A DNA stretch of 7,682 bases from Anaerolineales bacterium. Lineage in GTDB: Bacteria > Chloroflexota > Anaerolineae > Anaerolineales > UBA4823. Of the stretch, positions 4,370 to 7,682 are shown piece after piece. Within the stretch, counting starts at the first letter, position 1. The number at the start of each line of letters is the position of its first letter. A program made the position numbers and the translations under genes. The stretch is taken from the NCBI GenBank assembly GCA_022865865.1, contig JALHTN010000695.1, positions 1 through 7,682 of the forward strand. The letters run 5' to 3'. Under the pieces are notes generated by a model. It was not told the origin of the DNA, searched no databases, and saw only the letters and a list, made by a program, of their open reading frames with translations.

Positions 4370-6946
4370 ATGTTTAAAGAGGAGAATGCAAAAGTCAAGA
4401 CTGAAAGCAGTGGTATTTTACCCACCCCACCGTTACCGGCAGAATTTAAAAAAGTAGAACTCACTGAAAATGCTCACCAGGTATTTACTCGCCGCTATGT
4501 TCGTCGGGATGAGAACAGCGAACCAATCGAAGCAGTAGAAGAGACTTTTTGGAGAGTTGCTTATCATGTAGCCAAGGTTGAAGAAGAATGGGGGAATGAT
4601 GTCGAATTAATCGCCAGAAGTTATTATGAGTTATTATCCACAAGAAGATTTTTCCCCAATTCCCCAACATTTACTGGTGCCGGCACACCACTTGGTCAAT
4701 TAGCAGCCTGTTTCGTACTACCTGTTTCCGATGATATGGGGAGAAATTCAGCTGGTATTTTTCAAACTTTGCGGGATGCCGCATTAATCCAACAAACTGG
4801 AGGAGGAAATGGTTTTTCCTTCTCCCGCTTACGACCCAAAGGCACACTGGTAAAAACGTCAGCTGGACAAGCCACTGGCCCTGTGGGATTTTTACGTGTT
4901 TATGACAAGGCGTTCGGTGAGATCGCTCAAGGGGGGACTCGGCGTGGAGCTAATATGGGGGTGCTGCGAGTGGATCATCCCGATATTGAAGATTTCATTA
5001 CCTGCAAATCAGATGAGGACGCGATCACAAATTTTAATATCTCAGTTGGAATTACCGATGCTTTTATGGAAGCAGTCAAAGAGGATAAAGAATGGGATCT
5101 AGTATTCCCGGATGTTTCCTCTAAGAATTACAAATCATTCACCGGAACCATTGAGCAAGCTGAGCAGGACGGTATTCCCATCAAGGTTTATAAACGATTA
5201 CAAGCCAGGGAATTATTCGAGAAAATTGTTCATCAAGCCCATCATAATGGGGAACCCGGGGTCTTATTCATTGATGCTGCCAACCGCTCAAATCCTGTCC
5301 CACACTTGTACATGCTTGAGGCTACAAACCCGTGTGGTGAGCAGTGGTTAGGACCCTATGAGAATTGTTGCTTAGGATCAGTGAATCTTGCCCAGCATTT
5401 TGGTCCTAATAACAACGTTGATTGGGATGGTTTACAGAAGAGTGTTGAGCTGGCGACCCGGTTTCTTGAGGATGTTGTTCAAGCAAATTCTTATGTCCCG
5501 GCAGTTCCCCAACTTCAGAAAGCAGCATATAGAGCTCGCAGGATAGGGCTTGGACTCATGGGCCTGGCGGACCTGATGTATCATGTTGGTGTTCGCTATG
5601 GTTCCGAAGTGGGCCAAGAATTCTCCGCCCAAGTTATGGAATTTATTCGCTTCCATTCCATGTTGACCAGCATTGAACTTGCAAAAGATCGCGGTCCCTT
5701 CGAGGCAATTAAGGGATCAATTTATGATCCAAAAGATTTAACCTGGCAACCGCCGCAACCGTTATATGAGTATCAGAATAATTGGGATCGTCCTAAAGTA
5801 AATTGGAACACTGTAATTGATGGAATTGGAGAATACGGTATTAGAAATGCCGCCCAAACAACTATCGCACCAACCGGAACAATTGCAACAGTTGCAGGAT
5901 GTGAAGGTTACGGTTGTGAACCCGTCTTCGCTTTAGCTTACATCCGACATGTCAATGACAATGGTAAAGACTTAAAGTTAAAATACACCAGTCCTTTATT
6001 CAATCAAGCACTCGAGGATGCAGGTTTGGATGAATCTACTAGAGCTACCATATTTGACAAGGTTTTAGAGTCAGGTACCTGTCAGGGGATTTCTGCCTTA
6101 CCAGATCACATTCGTCAAACCTTTGTTGTATCGCAGGACATCATTGCAGAAGACCATGTACGCATGCAAGCTGCGATGCAGGCCTTTGTAGATAACAGCC
6201 TATCCAAAACGATAAATTTCCCCGAGATCACTTCAGAAGGAGATATTGCCAATACTTATAAATCAGCCTGGGAATTAGGATGTAAAGGTATTACAGTGTA
6301 CGTCACTGGTTCAAGGCAGAAAGTTGTATTAGAAACACATTCTGTTGCAAAAGAGAAAGATAGCCTTCAGGCAGCATCAGCAACTGATGTTTCAGAATTA
6401 AGAAGTGATTGGCAGGAAGCGAAAAAACCGCGACCACGTAGATTGCCAGGAAATACGATCTTTGTGGAGACACCATTAGGTAAAACTTTTGTAACAGTTA
6501 ACGAGAATGGGGGTAAGCAACCTTTTGAAGTTTTCGTAAACACTGCTAAGGCGGGGTCAGAAACTGCAGCGGTATCTGAAGCAATTGGGCGCTTGATCTC
6601 TTATATTCTAAGAATGGTCTCGCCTGTCTCTCCCCGTGAACGCCTGAAAGAGGTTTGGAGGCAATTATCAGGCATTGGTGGTGGGAGACCATTGGGATTC
6701 GGTCCCAATCGTGTGCGGTCATTACCAGATGGTGTTGCCCAAGCCATCGAGGAATACTTGAAGAATTCAGAACAAAGCGATCTAATTTATGTGGGAGATG
6801 GGAATGGTCATTATCCTACATCGGATTTAGAAACTGAGCAGAACAATTCTCAGATCGGAGATCTTTGTCCTGATTGTGGTCAGGCAGCGGTAGTTTATGA
6901 AGAGGGGTGTCGTAAATGTTATGCCTGTGCATATAGTGAATGTTAA
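4370..6946 (+). CDS. nrdJ: Adenosylcobalamin-dependent (class II) ribonucleoside reductase NrdJ
   Basis: NrdJ converts ribonucleotides to deoxyribonucleotides in the cytoplasm. It uses adenosylcobalamin to generate an active-site thiyl radical and works with or without oxygen. The product is 858 residues. An RNR N-terminal region covers about 31-95. The ten-stranded barrel holds the first redox cysteine (C114, in AACFV), the catalytic NPCGE (N320, thiyl C322, E324), the second redox cysteine (C333, in ENCCLGS) and the phosphate-binding PTGT at 501-504. A TSCPD-type domain (about 692-750) typical of NrdJ follows. The C-terminus has a CxxC-x10-CxxC zinc-ribbon-like set (C833, C836, C847, C850) and then C853 and C858, which probably deliver electrons to the active site. 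No N-terminal ATP-cone is visible, so dATP inhibition through that domain is not expected. The start was chosen from the ribosome binding site. It follows nrdR in the same direction. Confidence 0.97.
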   Translation: MFKEENAKVKTESSGILPTPPLPAEFKKVELTENAHQVFTRRYVRRDENSEPIEAVEETFWRVAYHVAKVEEEWGNDVELIARSYYELLSTRRFFPNSPTFTGAGTPLGQLAACFVLPVSDDMGRNSAGIFQTLRDAALIQQTGGGNGFSFSRLRPKGTLVKTSAGQATGPVGFLRVYDKAFGEIAQGGTRRGANMGVLRVDHPDIEDFITCKSDEDAITNFNISVGITDAFMEAVKEDKEWDLVFPDVSSKNYKSFTGTIEQAEQDGIPIKVYKRLQARELFEKIVHQAHHNGEPGVLFIDAANRSNPVPHLYMLEATNPCGEQWLGPYENCCLGSVNLAQHFGPNNNVDWDGLQKSVELATRFLEDVVQANSYVPAVPQLQKAAYRARRIGLGLMGLADLMYHVGVRYGSEVGQEFSAQVMEFIRFHSMLTSIELAKDRGPFEAIKGSIYDPKDLTWQPPQPLYEYQNNWDRPKVNWNTVIDGIGEYGIRNAAQTTIAPTGTIATVAGCEGYGCEPVFALAYIRHVNDNGKDLKLKYTSPLFNQALEDAGLDESTRATIFDKVLESGTCQGISALPDHIRQTFVVSQDIIAEDHVRMQAAMQAFVDNSLSKTINFPEITSEGDIANTYKSAWELGCKGITVYVTGSRQKVVLETHSVAKEKDSLQAASATDVSELRSDWQEAKKPRPRRLPGNTIFVETPLGKTFVTVNENGGKQPFEVFVNTAKAGSETAAVSEAIGRLISYILRMVSPVSPRERLKEVWRQLSGIGGGRPLGFGPNRVRSLPDGVAQAIEEYLKNSEQSDLIYVGDGNGHYPTSDLETEQNNSQIGDLCPDCGQAAVVYEEGCRKCYACAYSEC

Positions 6947-7014
6947 ATCAAATGTTCAATTTCTGGCGATTGTACTAGCATTGAGCAATTGAGATAACTC
7001 AGGGTGATACATGA
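6947..7014 (+). promoter_or_regulatory. nrdJ-kinase gap with ribosome binding site
   Basis: This 68-bp gap shows no clear terminator and no clear promoter, so co-transcription with nrdJ is likely. GGTGAT (7003-7008) is the ribosome binding site, 6 nt before the ATG at 7015. A small hairpin, TGAG-ATAA-CTCA (6990-7001), lies just before it, and ATTGAG is repeated at 6980-6985 and 6988-6993. An ATG at 7011 in another frame reaches a stop after three codons. Confidence 0.5.
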
Positions 7015-7680
7015 ATGGCTAAACGATTGATTGTTGTTGCGGGAAACATTGGAGCTGGGAAGACTTCTCTGACAGAACGAATAGGTACCCGATTGGGGTG
7101 GGAAACTGCTTTTGAATCTGTATCCGATAATCCCTATTTACCTGATTTTTATGCAGATATGCAATCGTGGTCCTTCCATTTACAGATATTTTTTCTGGGT
7201 CACCGGGCGGATCAATACCTAGAACTTGCGAAGTCCCCACAATCAGCGATCTTGGATCGCAGTATTTATGAGGATGCCTACATATTTGCACGTGCTCTCC
7301 ATCATCTCGGGAATATATCCGAGCGGGATTATCATGCATATCTGAGAGTATTTAATCTGCTGGTCTCAACCCTTCCCCCACCCAATTTATTGGTTTATTT
7401 GAAAGCACCCGTATCCGTTTTAATGGACCGCATCCACCAGCGAGGCAGGAATATCGAGAGCGGTATCACAGAGGATTATTTAGCCTTGTTAGATTCATTT
7501 TACGATGATTGGATGGCTGCTTTTGATATTTGTCCTGTGCTCACAATCCACACTGGGGAATTAGGACGTGAGACACCTTTGGATTTCGTTCATAACCCCC
7601 GTCACCTTAATATTGTTGTTGATAGGATACAAAATAGGTTGTCTGGCAAGGAAGATGTGATCTTCCCTCCTGATAAATAG
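7015..7680 (+). CDS. Deoxynucleoside kinase (deoxyguanosine/deoxyadenosine kinase family)
   Basis: Enzymes of this family phosphorylate deoxynucleosides with ATP, the first step of salvage to dNTPs. The 221-residue product is the usual length for bacterial dGK/dAK. The P-loop GNIGAGKT is at 10-17. The substrate region has E34 followed by NPYLPDFYADMQSWSFHLQ (39-57) and FLGHR at 60-64. The DRS motif is at 81-83 (DRSIYEDAYIFA), where the aspartate is the likely general base. The arginine-rich lid is at about 139-145 (RIHQRGR), followed by ITEDYLALLDSFYDDW. All expected catalytic parts are present. The C-terminal tail HNPRHLNIVVDRI is also family-like. Position behind nrdJ fits a dNTP supply operon. 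Whether it prefers dG, dA, dC or several substrates cannot be told from sequence. The gene is complete and stops 2 bp before the window end. Confidence 0.93.
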   Translation: MAKRLIVVAGNIGAGKTSLTERIGTRLGWETAFESVSDNPYLPDFYADMQSWSFHLQIFFLGHRADQYLELAKSPQSAILDRSIYEDAYIFARALHHLGNISERDYHAYLRVFNLLVSTLPPPNLLVYLKAPVSVLMDRIHQRGRNIESGITEDYLALLDSFYDDWMAAFDICPVLTIHTGELGRETPLDFVHNPRHLNIVVDRIQNRLSGKEDVIFPPDK

Positions 7681-7682
7681 GA

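Noticed and set aside
7011..7022. ATG at 7011 as a leader peptide or alternative kinase start
   Set aside because: It is out of frame with the kinase and hits a stop after three codons.
7019..7339. 106-codon open frame on the - strand inside the kinase gene
   Set aside because: It is antisense to the conserved P-loop and DRS region of the kinase and has no recognisable features.

Overview
The window reads as a stretch of chromosome from a bacterium of moderate GC content. The best guess is Chloroflexota, probably an Anaerolineae-like lineage. This rests on the overall look of the proteins, the B12-dependent ribonucleotide reductase and the gene order, and it is inference only; no database was searched. 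All six genes are on the + strand, intact, and have recognisable ribosome binding sites. Nothing suggests a plasmid, phage, IS element or CRISPR array.

Layout: bases 20-2244 carry ftsQ and ftsA, 2 bp apart and probably translationally coupled. After a 97-bp gap comes ftsZ (2342-3481), completing the division end of a dcw-type cluster. A 352-bp intergenic region (3482-3836) follows. It holds several hairpins, including a GC-rich 17-pair stem at 3625-3670. It also holds a good sigma-70-type promoter with an extended -10 (3721-3749), which sits inside a near-perfect 18-bp palindrome, and a perfect 16-bp palindrome in the untranslated leader. Next are nrdR (3837-4286), a weak intrinsic terminator or attenuator (4301-4333), nrdJ (4370-6946) and a deoxynucleoside kinase gene of the dGK/dAK type (7015-7680).

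How it works together: FtsA tethers FtsZ to the membrane and FtsQ links the ring to the periplasmic/extracytoplasmic divisome. The second half is a deoxynucleotide supply module: NrdJ reduces ribonucleotides using adenosylcobalamin, NrdR is the ATP/dATP-sensing repressor of RNR genes, and the kinase salvages deoxynucleosides. NrdJ shows no N-terminal ATP-cone, so in this locus the ATP cone is found only in NrdR.

The proteins are conserved housekeeping families. The least explained part is the regulatory DNA between ftsZ and nrdR and between nrdR and nrdJ. I see no clear evidence of a wholly new system.
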